Assembly: GCA_001627865.1 (NCBI GenBank)
Contig: LUQO01000067.1
Coordinates: 1 to 44,374, forward strand
Reading direction: 5' to 3'
From: SAR324 cluster bacterium REDSEA-S27_B3
Lineage (GTDB): Bacteria; SAR324; NAC60-12
Length of the DNA stretch: 44,374 bases
Made by a program: the position numbers and the translations under genes. Within the stretch, counting starts at the first letter, position 1. Every line of letters starts with the position of its first letter. Under the pieces are notes generated by a model. That model saw only the letters and a program-made list of their open reading frames with translations. It had not been told where the DNA came from and did not search any database. Shown here in pieces: positions 7,238-15,086 of the stretch.

Positions 7238-8248
7238 TCAGTTCATCATTTCCCGCACAGTGGATTCGATGTGCGCCACTTGCGGAATGACCGTTTGTTC
7301 GAGCGGCCGGCTGTATGGTATTGGTACATCCGGAACTGCCAGACGCTTAACCGATCCATTAAGATTTGTGGAGTCCAGATTTTCTGCAACAAGCGCAGCG
7401 ATTTCTCCGGAAAGTCCGAAACTCAGATAATCCTCATCTGCCACACAAAGTCTTCCGGTTTTGCGCACAGAATTCAGCACAGTCTCCCTGTCGAGTGGAA
7501 CAAGTGTTCGTAAGTCGATGATCTCCGCGCTGATGCCGTCTTCTGCAAGTGCATCTGCCGCCGCGGTACTTTTGTGTACCATCTGGCTCAGAGTAACGAT
7601 GGTTACATCTGTTCCCTCTCGCACGACTTTGGCCTGACCGAATGGTATGCTGTAAGACTCTTCCGGAACCTCGTTTGTGCTTCCGGTAAAGTAAGCCATC
7701 CAGGGAAGTCCCATAATACCCTTGTGGAAGAAGTACATAACCGGATTATCGTCCCGAATTGACTCTATCATCAGCCCCTTTGCGTCATAGGCATTGGAGG
7801 GCACAACGATTTTGAGGCCGGGCACATGGGCGAATAATCCATACAGGCACTGCGAATGCTGCGCCGCATCATTGTATCCGCCGCCGATGGCGGTGGTTAA
7901 CACTACCGGAAGTTTTACATTACCTCCGGACATGTAGGTGTTCTTAGCCATGTGATTGTAAATCTGGTCCATGCAGACTCCAAAAAAGTCAACGAACATC
8001 AGTTCGACAATGGGACGCATGCCTTCTGCCGCAGCGCCTGTAGCAGCACCGATGAAGGCTGTTTCAGAGATTGGTGTGTCCATCACACGATCGGTGCCGA
8101 ATTTATCCAGTAAACCTCCGGTGGCGCCGAAGATACCTCCGTATTTAGCCACGTCTTCGCCCATCACAAACACGTTATCATCATTTTCCATTTCCTGGGC
8201 AATCGCTTCTGAGATTGCCGCAGCCATTGTTAATTCACGATCTGCCAT
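7238..8248 (-). CDS. acoB: Acetoin dehydrogenase E1 component, beta subunit
   Basis: 336 residues, full length for a transketolase-like E1 beta subunit. Visible landmarks are MAAAISEAIAQEM, VFVMGEDVAKYGGIFGATGGL, DTPISETAFIGAATGAA, RPIVELMFVDF, AAQHSQ, GLKIVVPSNAYDAKGL and the C-terminal VPDVPIPYSRPLE. With AcoA it forms the alpha2beta2 thiamine-diphosphate enzyme that cleaves acetoin and reductively acetylates lipoamide. AAGGAA before the ATG supports the start. Context (lipoyl carrier, AcoX, AcoC-like hydrolase) argues for acetoin rather than pyruvate or branched-chain 2-oxoacids. A paralogue is at 35847-36848. Confidence 0.93.
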   Translation of the reverse strand: MADRELTMAAAISEAIAQEMENDDNVFVMGEDVAKYGGIFGATGGLLDKFGTDRVMDTPISETAFIGAATGAAAEGMRPIVELMFVDFFGVCMDQIYNHMAKNTYMSGGNVKLPVVLTTAIGGGYNDAAQHSQCLYGLFAHVPGLKIVVPSNAYDAKGLMIESIRDDNPVMYFFHKGIMGLPWMAYFTGSTNEVPEESYSIPFGQAKVVREGTDVTIVTLSQMVHKSTAAADALAEDGISAEIIDLRTLVPLDRETVLNSVRKTGRLCVADEDYLSFGLSGEIAALVAENLDSTNLNGSVKRLAVPDVPIPYSRPLEQTVIPQVAHIESTVREMMN

Positions 8249-8281
8249 AAATTCCTTTCATTTTGATTTCGGTTTTTTGTG

Positions 8282-9286
8282 TCAGACAAATACATGCTGA
8301 GTTGCTTCAGAAGTATCAGGATAAGCGCTTTCTCTGGCAAAAGCATAGGCTTCCTGAACGGATGCTTTTGTACGTTCCTTGATCTGGCTGTCCTCTTCCT
8401 CAGTCATACCGCTATCAAGCAACTGCTGCTGCAGGCGGTCAATTGGATCATTTTCGCGCAGGGTGCTGACCTCGTTTTCCGGTCGATAGGCTTCAGCATC
8501 ACCTTGAAAGTGGCCAAGATAGCGGTCTGTGCTGACTTCAATCAGCGATGGGCCTTTACCTTGACGTCCGCGGGCAACTGCTTCTCCGACAACATCGTAA
8601 ACTTCAACTGCATCATTGTTTTCAACCCGTACTCCTGGTATGCCGTAGCCGATTGCACGATCAGCATTGTTTGCAATGGCAGTGGATTCTTCGCGTGTTA
8701 CTGAGATTGCGTATTTATTGTCTTCACAAATGAAGATTACCGGCAGATTCCAGATTGCCGCAAGATTCAGTGATTCATGAAAGGAACCCTGATTGGCCGC
8801 ACCTTCACCAAAAAAAGTCACAGTGACCCAGTCCTTACCCTGTTTTTTTGCCGCTAACGCAGCGCCACAGGCCTGGGGCATTCCGGCGCCGATGATTCCG
8901 CTGCAGCCGAATTTTTTATCAACACTGAAGAGATGCATGTGGCCGCCTTTTCCGCGTCCAAGTCCGGTAACTTTACCAAACATTTCTGCTGCAAGTGAAT
9001 TGAGTGATATTCCCTTTGCGATCGCAAAGTGATGTGGGCGGTGGGTTCCGGTGATAGTATCATCATCGGTCAAATGCACACAGCTCCCCACCGCGACAGG
9101 TTCTTGACCGGCAGCCAGGTGCATCTCTCCCGGCACCAGGCCGCTGCCGATATCAAAGGCCAGGCCCTCCTGAATTTCAGGTGGTAACTTGCCTTCCAGA
9201 TATACGTTGACCATTGTTTCTTCAAAATCGCGGATAACAAGCATTTGCTCATACATCCACAACAATTGTTCCTTTGTTGGTTCCAT
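8282..9286 (-). CDS. acoA: Acetoin dehydrogenase E1 component, alpha subunit
   Basis: 334 residues. The thiamine-diphosphate site reads FFGEGAANQGSFHESLNL...EDNKYAIS, that is GEG rather than GDG at the first position, with the downstream Asn preserved. THRPHHFAIAKG, GKGGHMHLF and the phosphorylation-loop-like TDRYLGHFQGD are also present. The frame is open 17 codons further upstream, but the ATG at 9286 is preceded by a near-perfect AAGGAGG and begins the conserved EPTKEQLLWMYEQMLVIRDFEE, so I start there. It is first in the aco run, with acoB 33 bases downstream. No clear promoter or sigma54 site was seen, and no AcoR-type regulator is in the window. Confidence 0.93.
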   Translation of the reverse strand: MEPTKEQLLWMYEQMLVIRDFEETMVNVYLEGKLPPEIQEGLAFDIGSGLVPGEMHLAAGQEPVAVGSCVHLTDDDTITGTHRPHHFAIAKGISLNSLAAEMFGKVTGLGRGKGGHMHLFSVDKKFGCSGIIGAGMPQACGAALAAKKQGKDWVTVTFFGEGAANQGSFHESLNLAAIWNLPVIFICEDNKYAISVTREESTAIANNADRAIGYGIPGVRVENNDAVEVYDVVGEAVARGRQGKGPSLIEVSTDRYLGHFQGDAEAYRPENEVSTLRENDPIDRLQQQLLDSGMTEEEDSQIKERTKASVQEAYAFARESAYPDTSEATQHVFV

Positions 9287-9289
9287 ATT

Positions 9290-9296
9290 CCTCCTT
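9290..9296 (-). promoter_or_regulatory. Start-deciding ribosome binding site of acoA
   Basis: AAGGAGG on the minus strand, three bases before the ATG at 9286. It decides between this ATG and an in-frame ATG 51 bases upstream that lacks such a site. Confidence 0.85.
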
Positions 9297-9409
9297 GATG
9301 ATAGGATTTTTTTATTGGAAAAAGCAGATCGTTTCATGAATCAAATGTAATTGCAAGTATTATTTAGCAAATTAGAAAAAAATTCGGTTTTATAAAGATT
9401 GCTTCCTTT

Positions 9410-9575
9410 CCCACCGCGCCTTCGACTTCGCTCAGGTATCTCGGTCCCCCCTCACCCACCGCGCCTTCGACTTCGCTCAGGCATCGCGGTCCCCCCTCTC
9501 CCTTGGGGAGAGGGTCTTTATGTAAGCAGATTTTTGGACTCCCTCTCCCCATGGGAGAGGGTCGGGGTGAGGGGA
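9410..9575. repeat. Doubled composite repeat with two inverted-repeat cores
   Basis: CCCACCGCGCCTTCGACTTC begins at 9410 and again at 9455 (45-bp direct repeat), each followed by GCTCAGG..TC.CGGTCCCCC. Two palindromic cores follow, CCCTCTCCC-TTG-GGGAGAGGG (9494-9514) and CCCTCTCCC-CAT-GGGAGAGGG (9541-9561), and the block ends GTCGGGGTGAGGGG a few bases from the outer-membrane gene's stop. This is the fullest copy of the family also present at 1-115, 1139-1497, 2165-2340 and 4991-5055. The hairpins could protect or terminate the minus-strand barrel mRNA. Confidence 0.8.
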
Positions 9576-9580
9576 AATAA

Positions 9581-10828
9581 TTATTGACCAAATGTACCCC
9601 AGGGATAATCAAAGATGAGAATTGTGGTACGGCCTTCCTGTCCAGTGGCAAAATCCAGGCGATAGACAAATCCGGAAGCAGTGACAACGCGTGTACCTAA
9701 TCCGGCGGAAGTTCTTTTTTCCTGCCAGAGATGACTGACTTTGTCAGCCACAGTACCTTCCTCATAAAAAAATGCGAACTGGAAGCCTGTCCTGATATCC
9801 TTGACAAAATACCAGTCGAAAGCAATTTTTTCATCTGAGAGGTTCCAGCGGAATTCGGCCCCTCGCGACTCAACATGCGCCCCGCTGTAACGTCCGCCAA
9901 CGTATGATCTTAATCTTTCTGTTCCGCCAAGATTTCCTCCGGAACCGTAGAGATTGTGTGACTGCCGATTTTTTGCAAGGGTTGTAATTGTCTGGGAATC
10001 ACAGTTTGATAAGCAGGTGGCAGTTTCTTTGGAAATCAGATAATCCAGATCAGTATTCCCCTGCTTACGCACAGTTGCACCGGAGCGGTACCAGTTCAGC
10101 GCAAATGTACTGTAGCTCAGAACAGGAATATACCAGGTAAGGTTATAATTCTGTACATAATAATCAGGTGCATCAGTGACTGTAGCAGGTGAGTCAGCTG
10201 TGGTGTAAATGAATTTCAGTCCGGTCCGGGGATCAGTCCTGTCGTCTGTCCAGTCAATCTGAAAACCATAACTGCTCGATTCGCCTTTAAAACTCTGGTT
10301 GGCTTCGTAAATCAGATTTCCATCCTTATCGCGGATTGCCGAAAGAGTTGATTCGTTTTTCATCTTGAATCCGAAAACATCAAACATTCTGTCAAAAAGA
10401 GTCAGCGCCACACGGGCGAAGGTAAATTTCGTGTCAGAAAGTTCACTGATAAGATAGTCGTCCGGATCAGAATTCATCCTGCGATCACGGTATGACCTGA
10501 ATGAGCCTTTGTCAAAATTTCCCTGGCCTATGTCAAGCAGAATTGTTTTCGGATAAACAGGGAAATCAGTGGCAAAAAGTATGTTTCCGCCGATGTCACC
10601 GGCAATGCCGATGGCAAAAAGATCAAGCGTGGTTTCAATACTTCCGAATGGAATATTATTAATTCCGCCAAGAAGACCAAATCCTGATCCGGCCCCCGGA
10701 ATGATATATGGCAAGGGTAGCACAAGGTAGCCGAATTCTGTAGGGAACTGCTCTGTTCTCCTCTCAATGGCTGAAACACTTGATTGAGTGAGGACAAATA
10801 CTATAATAAGCAGCAATATTTTTTTCAT
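9581..10828 (-). CDS. Omp85-family outer-membrane beta-barrel protein without POTRA domains
   Basis: 415 residues: a signal peptide (about 1-20, ending VSA), then a barrel built of alternating amphipathic strands. Two Omp85/BamA features can be seen: QIDWTDDRTDPRTG, like the D.RD.P.DP..G turn early in the barrel, and GGTERLRSYVGGRYSG, equivalent to the conserved lid-loop motif (xRGF/Y). It ends at a C-terminal aromatic strand FDYPWGTFGQ. At this size there is no room for POTRA repeats, so it resembles the short surface-antigen D15-type barrels of unknown cargo. It is divergent from the aldo/keto reductase and separate from the aco genes. No Shine-Dalgarno is obvious. Confidence 0.82.
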   Translation of the reverse strand: MKKILLLIIVFVLTQSSVSAIERRTEQFPTEFGYLVLPLPYIIPGAGSGFGLLGGINNIPFGSIETTLDLFAIGIAGDIGGNILFATDFPVYPKTILLDIGQGNFDKGSFRSYRDRRMNSDPDDYLISELSDTKFTFARVALTLFDRMFDVFGFKMKNESTLSAIRDKDGNLIYEANQSFKGESSSYGFQIDWTDDRTDPRTGLKFIYTTADSPATVTDAPDYYVQNYNLTWYIPVLSYSTFALNWYRSGATVRKQGNTDLDYLISKETATCLSNCDSQTITTLAKNRQSHNLYGSGGNLGGTERLRSYVGGRYSGAHVESRGAEFRWNLSDEKIAFDWYFVKDIRTGFQFAFFYEEGTVADKVSHLWQEKRTSAGLGTRVVTASGFVYRLDFATGQEGRTTILIFDYPWGTFGQ

Positions 10829-10894
10829 GAGGATATCTTCAAAAGAAAAGCATTATAGCCTGCAAAATCATTTCAATACAAGTAAATCTTTGTA

Positions 10895-11911
10895 ATGGAC
10901 CCATTTGAAAAAAGAGAATTAGGAAAAACAGGGGTGACACTTCCAGCGCTTGGATTTGGCGGGGCACCTTTGGGAGAGCTGTTTGAAAAGGTTTCAGAAC
11001 ATCAGGCAAATGAAACACTCAATCAGGCATATAACAGCGGAATACGCTACTATGATACTGCTCCATGGTACGGACACGGTTTGAGCGAACACCGGCTTGG
11101 TTCCCTGCTGCGTCAAAAAAACCGCAAGGAATTTGTGCTCTCTTCAAAAGTGGGCCGCGTTTACAGTGCTGTTAAAGGTGATCCGGAATTGTTTAATGGT
11201 TCTCCGTGGGCAGGCGGACTTCCTTTCGAATACAGCTTCGATTATTCCGCGGACGGATTTGAACGTTCTTACATGGACAGTACTTTAAGATCAAGCCTGA
11301 ATCGGATTGAGCTGCTCGTGATTCATGATCTTGATCATGGTTACCATGGAGAATCAGTTCCGGAAAAACTCAAACAGCTTGAGAGCGGTGTTAAGTGGCT
11401 GAACAGTATGAAGGCGTCCGGAGAAATAAAGGGTTTTGGAGCAGGAATAAATGAGATGGATATGATACCGGTTTTTATGGAACACTTTGACCTGGATTTT
11501 TTTCTGGTTGCCATGCCATACACTTTGCTGGATCAAAGTCCGTTGGACAAAATATTTCCGGAATGTAAAAAGCGTGAAATCGGAATCATCATCGGATCAC
11601 CTTACGCGTCCGGTGTGCTTGCCGTAGGTTCCGGATATGAAACAACCTATGGGTATGCTCCTGTCAGCAGAGAAATTCGTGACAAGGTAAAATCGATTGA
11701 AGATATCTGCGCAGAATTTAATGTTCCGCTAAAAGCCGCTGCATTACAGTTCCCGCTGTTACATCCTCTGACGGCATCAGTGATTCCAGGAGTATTAAGA
11801 AGCGAACAGGTTCTGGATAACATTAAAATGATAAAACATCAAATTCCTCCGGAATTATGGCTTGAGCTTAAACAGAACGGACTGCTGCATCCGGAAGCAC
11901 CTGTATACTGA
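10895..11911 (+). CDS. Aldo/keto reductase, D-threo-aldose (fucose) 1-dehydrogenase type
   Basis: 338 residues with the AKR barrel: LGKTGVTLPALGFGGAPLG at the start, catalytic Asp and Tyr in YYDTAPWYGHGLSEHRLG, Lys in FVLSSKVGR, His in LLVIHDLDHG. The N-terminus, the SFDYSADGFERS segment and the C-terminal HPLTASVIPGVLRSEQV match the D-threo-aldose 1-dehydrogenase/pyridoxal 4-dehydrogenase group, which oxidises L-fucose, D-arabinose or related aldoses with NAD(P). It is transcribed alone, 66 bp from the divergent barrel gene and about 110 bp before the molybdenum hydroxylase genes. The substrate is not determinable. Confidence 0.88.
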   Translation: MDPFEKRELGKTGVTLPALGFGGAPLGELFEKVSEHQANETLNQAYNSGIRYYDTAPWYGHGLSEHRLGSLLRQKNRKEFVLSSKVGRVYSAVKGDPELFNGSPWAGGLPFEYSFDYSADGFERSYMDSTLRSSLNRIELLVIHDLDHGYHGESVPEKLKQLESGVKWLNSMKASGEIKGFGAGINEMDMIPVFMEHFDLDFFLVAMPYTLLDQSPLDKIFPECKKREIGIIIGSPYASGVLAVGSGYETTYGYAPVSREIRDKVKSIEDICAEFNVPLKAAALQFPLLHPLTASVIPGVLRSEQVLDNIKMIKHQIPPELWLELKQNGLLHPEAPVY

Positions 11912-12020
11912 ATTGCAGAATGAGTGTATTTACCACATGCAGTTGATGAGCTTTTTTGGTTTTAATGGAAAGGGGAAAAAATTTTGCTCGAAAAAACAAT
12001 AATTATCATCCGAAAAGTAA

Positions 12021-12488
12021 ATGGCGAAAATAAGTATCAACGTTAACGGTCAGGAGCATCAGCTAGACGTTGATGAAAGAACACCACTGATTTACGTGCT
12101 TCGCAATGATCTTGGACTAAAAGGGACGAAGCTCGGCTGCGGGCTTGAACAATGCGGTGCCTGTAAAGTACTTGTGGACGGCAAAGCAGAATTTTCCTGC
12201 AACACTCCTGTATCTGTTTTTGAGAACCGTACCGTTACTACCATCGAAGGTATCGGCACGCCCGACAAGCTGCATCCGATTCAACAGGCTTTTGTCAAAG
12301 AAAAAGCAGCCCAATGCGGCTATTGTATTCCTGGCATAATTATGGCGATAAAAGCCCTGTTGGATGTCAATCCTGAGCCTGACAGGGAAACGGTCTGTGA
12401 AGCATTGTCTGACAATCTATGCCGCTGCGGAACACACCCTCAAATCCTCAAGGCAGCGATGCGTGCAGCAAAGGAGATGTGTAAATGA
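12021..12488 (+). CDS. Molybdenum hydroxylase small subunit, [2Fe-2S] protein (IorA-type)
   Basis: 155 residues of the xanthine-oxidase-family iron-sulfur subunit. The plant-type cluster ligands are Cys40, Cys45, Cys48 and Cys60 (GCGLEQCGACKV...SC). The second cluster is held by Cys99, Cys102, Cys134 and Cys136 (QCGYC...CRCG). It passes electrons from the molybdenum site to an external acceptor. No FAD subunit gene is present, as in isoquinoline 1-oxidoreductase and nicotinate dehydrogenase of the two-subunit type. Its stop overlaps the next gene's ATG (ATGA), so the two are translationally coupled. Confidence 0.93.
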   Translation: MAKISINVNGQEHQLDVDERTPLIYVLRNDLGLKGTKLGCGLEQCGACKVLVDGKAEFSCNTPVSVFENRTVTTIEGIGTPDKLHPIQQAFVKEKAAQCGYCIPGIIMAIKALLDVNPEPDRETVCEALSDNLCRCGTHPQILKAAMRAAKEMCK

Positions 12489-14626
12489 CACTTTCATCAA
12501 GTTTTGACATTAACCCTGAGCTTGATTCATGGCTGCGGTTTCACAGCGACGGACAAATCACAGTCTTTACAGGCAAAGTTGAATTGGGTCAGAAACTGAT
12601 CACGGCCTTTTCTGTGATTGCAGCAGAAGAACTCGATGTAGATCCCGGACGTATCACGGTCAAGACGGCGGACACAATGTACTCTCCTGATGAAGGTTAT
12701 ACCGCCGGAAGCAACTCCATGGAAAGCAGCGGATTGGCTCTTCGTCAGGCCTCGGCAAAAGCACGTCAGGAACTCTTGAGGATGGCCGCTGACAAGCTGG
12801 GTGAGCCTTTGAAGAGTCTCTCGGTAACCGATGGTGAAATCAGCAGCACCTCTTCAGGCAAGTCAGTGACATTCTGGGAGCTAATGGGAGGCAGACGCTT
12901 CAACATTATAATCTCAGATGAAGTACTGCCCAAAACTCCGGACCAATATCGTCTGATCGGCAACAAGGTGCCAGACATTGGATTTGAAGGACTGGTTACA
13001 GGTACAACCTCATTTGTGCATGATCTGGAACTTCCGGGCATGCTGCACGTAAGGGTGATTCGTCCTCCCGGATACCACGCTCAACTTAAGGAACTGAATG
13101 AGGTCGATGTACGAAAGATGGCAGGTGTAATTGAAGTTGTGCGTGATGGAAGATTTCTGGCAGTAGTCTGCAAGCGTGAAGAACAGGCAGTTTGGGCTGC
13201 AAAGAGGATAGCAATGCAGGCGGTATGGGATGAAAGTCAGGTAATTAATACCGAAAACATTTACGTTCAGCTCAAGAAAAATACTCGCCAAAGTCTCCCT
13301 GTAATTGGGGGGGCAGCAGAATATTCTGCTGTACCTCCGTTTAATCCGCCAGAAAATTCTGACAAAACAATTTCCGCAACTTTTCAGCGTCCATACCAGA
13401 TGCATGGCTCCATAGGACCATCAGCAGCAATGGCGCTTTACGATGATCAGGGTCTCAAGGTATGGACTCACTCGCAGGGGGTGCATCCTCTGTGTCTTGC
13501 CCTTGCAGATGTACTTGAATTAGAGAAAGACAGGATCCACGTTGTACATATGCCTGGAGCAGGTTGTTACGGCCACAATGGCGCTGATGACGCTGCCATG
13601 GATGCTGCTCTTGCTGCGAGGTCTGTTCCAGGTAAGCCGGTGCTTTTGAAATGGGAAAGAGTAGATGAACATTCCTGGGAACCATATGGTTCCGCAATGC
13701 AGGTTGAACTTAAGGCAAACCTGGATGAAAAAGGAAAAGTTTTGTACTGGAATCATGAGACATACAGCGACACTCACCTGAATAGGCCATCAGCACATGG
13801 AGAAAATTCCCGCCTGCTGGCTGCATGGCATTTACAGTACCCAAAGTCAGCTCCACAGGTTAAGCCCATACCAGGTCCTCATACCGGCATTCATCGCAAT
13901 GCTGATCCAATTTATGATTTTGTTGAACGCCGAGTAATAAAGCATTTGGTGCGGGATTTACCTCTGAGGGTCTCTACACTGCGTTCACTCGGCGCGTACG
14001 CAAATGTCTTCGCAATCGAGTCCTTCATAGATGAGCTGGCTCATGCTTGCTGCAGAAACGCGCTTGAATTTCGAATGGACCATCTGAGCGATGATCGTGC
14101 TCGTGCTGTGCTTGAAGCTGCTGTGACCAAAGCGAAAACAGGACCTGACAGCAAGGAGGAAGGGCATGGCAGGGGGTTTGCCGTTGCACGTTATAAGAAC
14201 GCTAAATGCTATGCTGCAGTTGTGATCGATCTTTTCGTAGATGACTTTGGAGCCATCCAGCTTGAGCGGGCTGTGATCGCTGCTGATGCAGGACAGGTAA
14301 TTGATCCTGAAGGACTTCGCAGCCAGCTTGAGGGCGGACTGCTGCAGTCGGCCAGCTGGACTCTGAAAGAAGAAGTGCTGTTTGATGAGAGCGGGATAGT
14401 TAGCCAAGACTGGGAAAGTTATCCTATCATGACTTTCTCGGAGATACCTGAGGTTGAGACAATTTTGATTGATCGCCCGGACTGTCCTCCTCTGGGTGCA
14501 GGCGAGGCCACGCAGGGACCAACTGCTGCTGCGATCAGTAATGCTGTTTTTGATGCTGTTGGTTTAAGGATACGCCGCATACCATTCACTCCGGAGAGGG
14601 TTCGTGATGCTGCAACGAAAGCATAA
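12485..14626 (+). CDS. Molybdenum hydroxylase large subunit (IorB-type, molybdopterin-binding)
   Basis: 713 residues. The N-terminal LRFHSDGQITVFTGKVELGQ is the IorB/aldehyde-oxidase family entry. The hammerhead-like domain VTGTTSFVHDLELPGMLHVRVIRPPG, the MHGSIGPSAAMALY and GAGCYGHNGADDAAMDAAL segments, LRSLGAYANVFAIESFIDELA, and the catalytic-Glu loop LGAGEATQGPTAAAISNAV are all in place. No twin-arginine signal is visible, unlike many IorB proteins, so a cytoplasmic location is likely. It would hydroxylate a carbon next to nitrogen in a heteroaromatic ring, or an aldehyde, using water. The substrate is inferred only from neighbours: a Liv-type importer and a DHPON-hydrolase-like enzyme downstream. 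Cofactor insertion proteins are not in the window. Confidence 0.92.
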   Translation: MTLSSSFDINPELDSWLRFHSDGQITVFTGKVELGQKLITAFSVIAAEELDVDPGRITVKTADTMYSPDEGYTAGSNSMESSGLALRQASAKARQELLRMAADKLGEPLKSLSVTDGEISSTSSGKSVTFWELMGGRRFNIIISDEVLPKTPDQYRLIGNKVPDIGFEGLVTGTTSFVHDLELPGMLHVRVIRPPGYHAQLKELNEVDVRKMAGVIEVVRDGRFLAVVCKREEQAVWAAKRIAMQAVWDESQVINTENIYVQLKKNTRQSLPVIGGAAEYSAVPPFNPPENSDKTISATFQRPYQMHGSIGPSAAMALYDDQGLKVWTHSQGVHPLCLALADVLELEKDRIHVVHMPGAGCYGHNGADDAAMDAALAARSVPGKPVLLKWERVDEHSWEPYGSAMQVELKANLDEKGKVLYWNHETYSDTHLNRPSAHGENSRLLAAWHLQYPKSAPQVKPIPGPHTGIHRNADPIYDFVERRVIKHLVRDLPLRVSTLRSLGAYANVFAIESFIDELAHACCRNALEFRMDHLSDDRARAVLEAAVTKAKTGPDSKEEGHGRGFAVARYKNAKCYAAVVIDLFVDDFGAIQLERAVIAADAGQVIDPEGLRSQLEGGLLQSASWTLKEEVLFDESGIVSQDWESYPIMTFSEIPEVETILIDRPDCPPLGAGEATQGPTAAAISNAVFDAVGLRIRRIPFTPERVRDAATKA

Positions 14627-14805
14627 AGAGGTCTGACTGAACTTTTTCACTCAGCGGTTTACTTCCGTGCAAAGATAAAAAATTATCCAGTTCAAAGCAG
14701 AATGCATTAAACAAATCCTGCATGAAGAATTGTAATTTCAAAACAACTGAAAGAATCATTTTTTCTCTTAAAATCATTTAATTATGTAAATTTTGAAAAA
14801 AATGT

Positions 14806-14834
14806 TTGACAATCCCTGAATTCAGTGGTAGCAT
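14806..14834 (+). promoter_or_regulatory. Sigma70-type promoter for the ABC binding-protein gene
   Basis: TTGACA (14806-14811), 17-bp spacer, TAGCAT (14829-14834). Predicted start near 14841 gives a leader of about 245 bases before the ATG at 15087. It separates the transporter transcript from the molybdenum hydroxylase genes. Between 14627 and 14805 I see only AT-rich non-coding sequence. Confidence 0.65.
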
Positions 14835-14840
14835 CACCCA

Positions 14841-15086
14841 TTTTTGATAGTTACTCTTTCAACTTGAATTCCCCAACCAATAGCCGCATTCATATTGCAG
14901 GAGTATTTTGGGGTTGAATAAGCATTTTGAACGGCTAAGTTAAAGGCAAATTTTGTACAAGGGAGATGCGCGTTTAATTTCCCGCAATAATTAACTAATC
15001 TTTGCCCTGTTATAAATCAAGGGAGTGAATTGACTAGGTGGTTTTCCCTAAATAAATTGTTCAATCGTGTTAAATAAGGAGAGAGA
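14841..15086 (+). promoter_or_regulatory. Long structured 5' leader, possible cis-regulatory RNA
   Basis: About 245 untranslated bases precede the binding-protein ATG. CCCCAA-(CC)-AATA (14871-14882) pairs with TATT-TTGGGG (14904-14913), with outer TTCAA (14858-14862)/TTGAA (14914-14918). TAGCCG (14881-14886) can also pair with CGGCTA (14932-14937). The two sets interleave, as in a pseudoknot or switch. A further GGGA...TCCC and a CCCT...AGGG pair follow. It ends with AAGGAGAGAGA and the ATG. I do not recognise a known riboswitch class. Pairing was read by eye and not scored thermodynamically. Confidence 0.35.

Noticed and set aside
8279-8704. A 141-residue plus-strand frame over acoA, and similar antisense frames over other genes
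   Set aside because: They are antisense shadows of strongly supported genes and show no family features.
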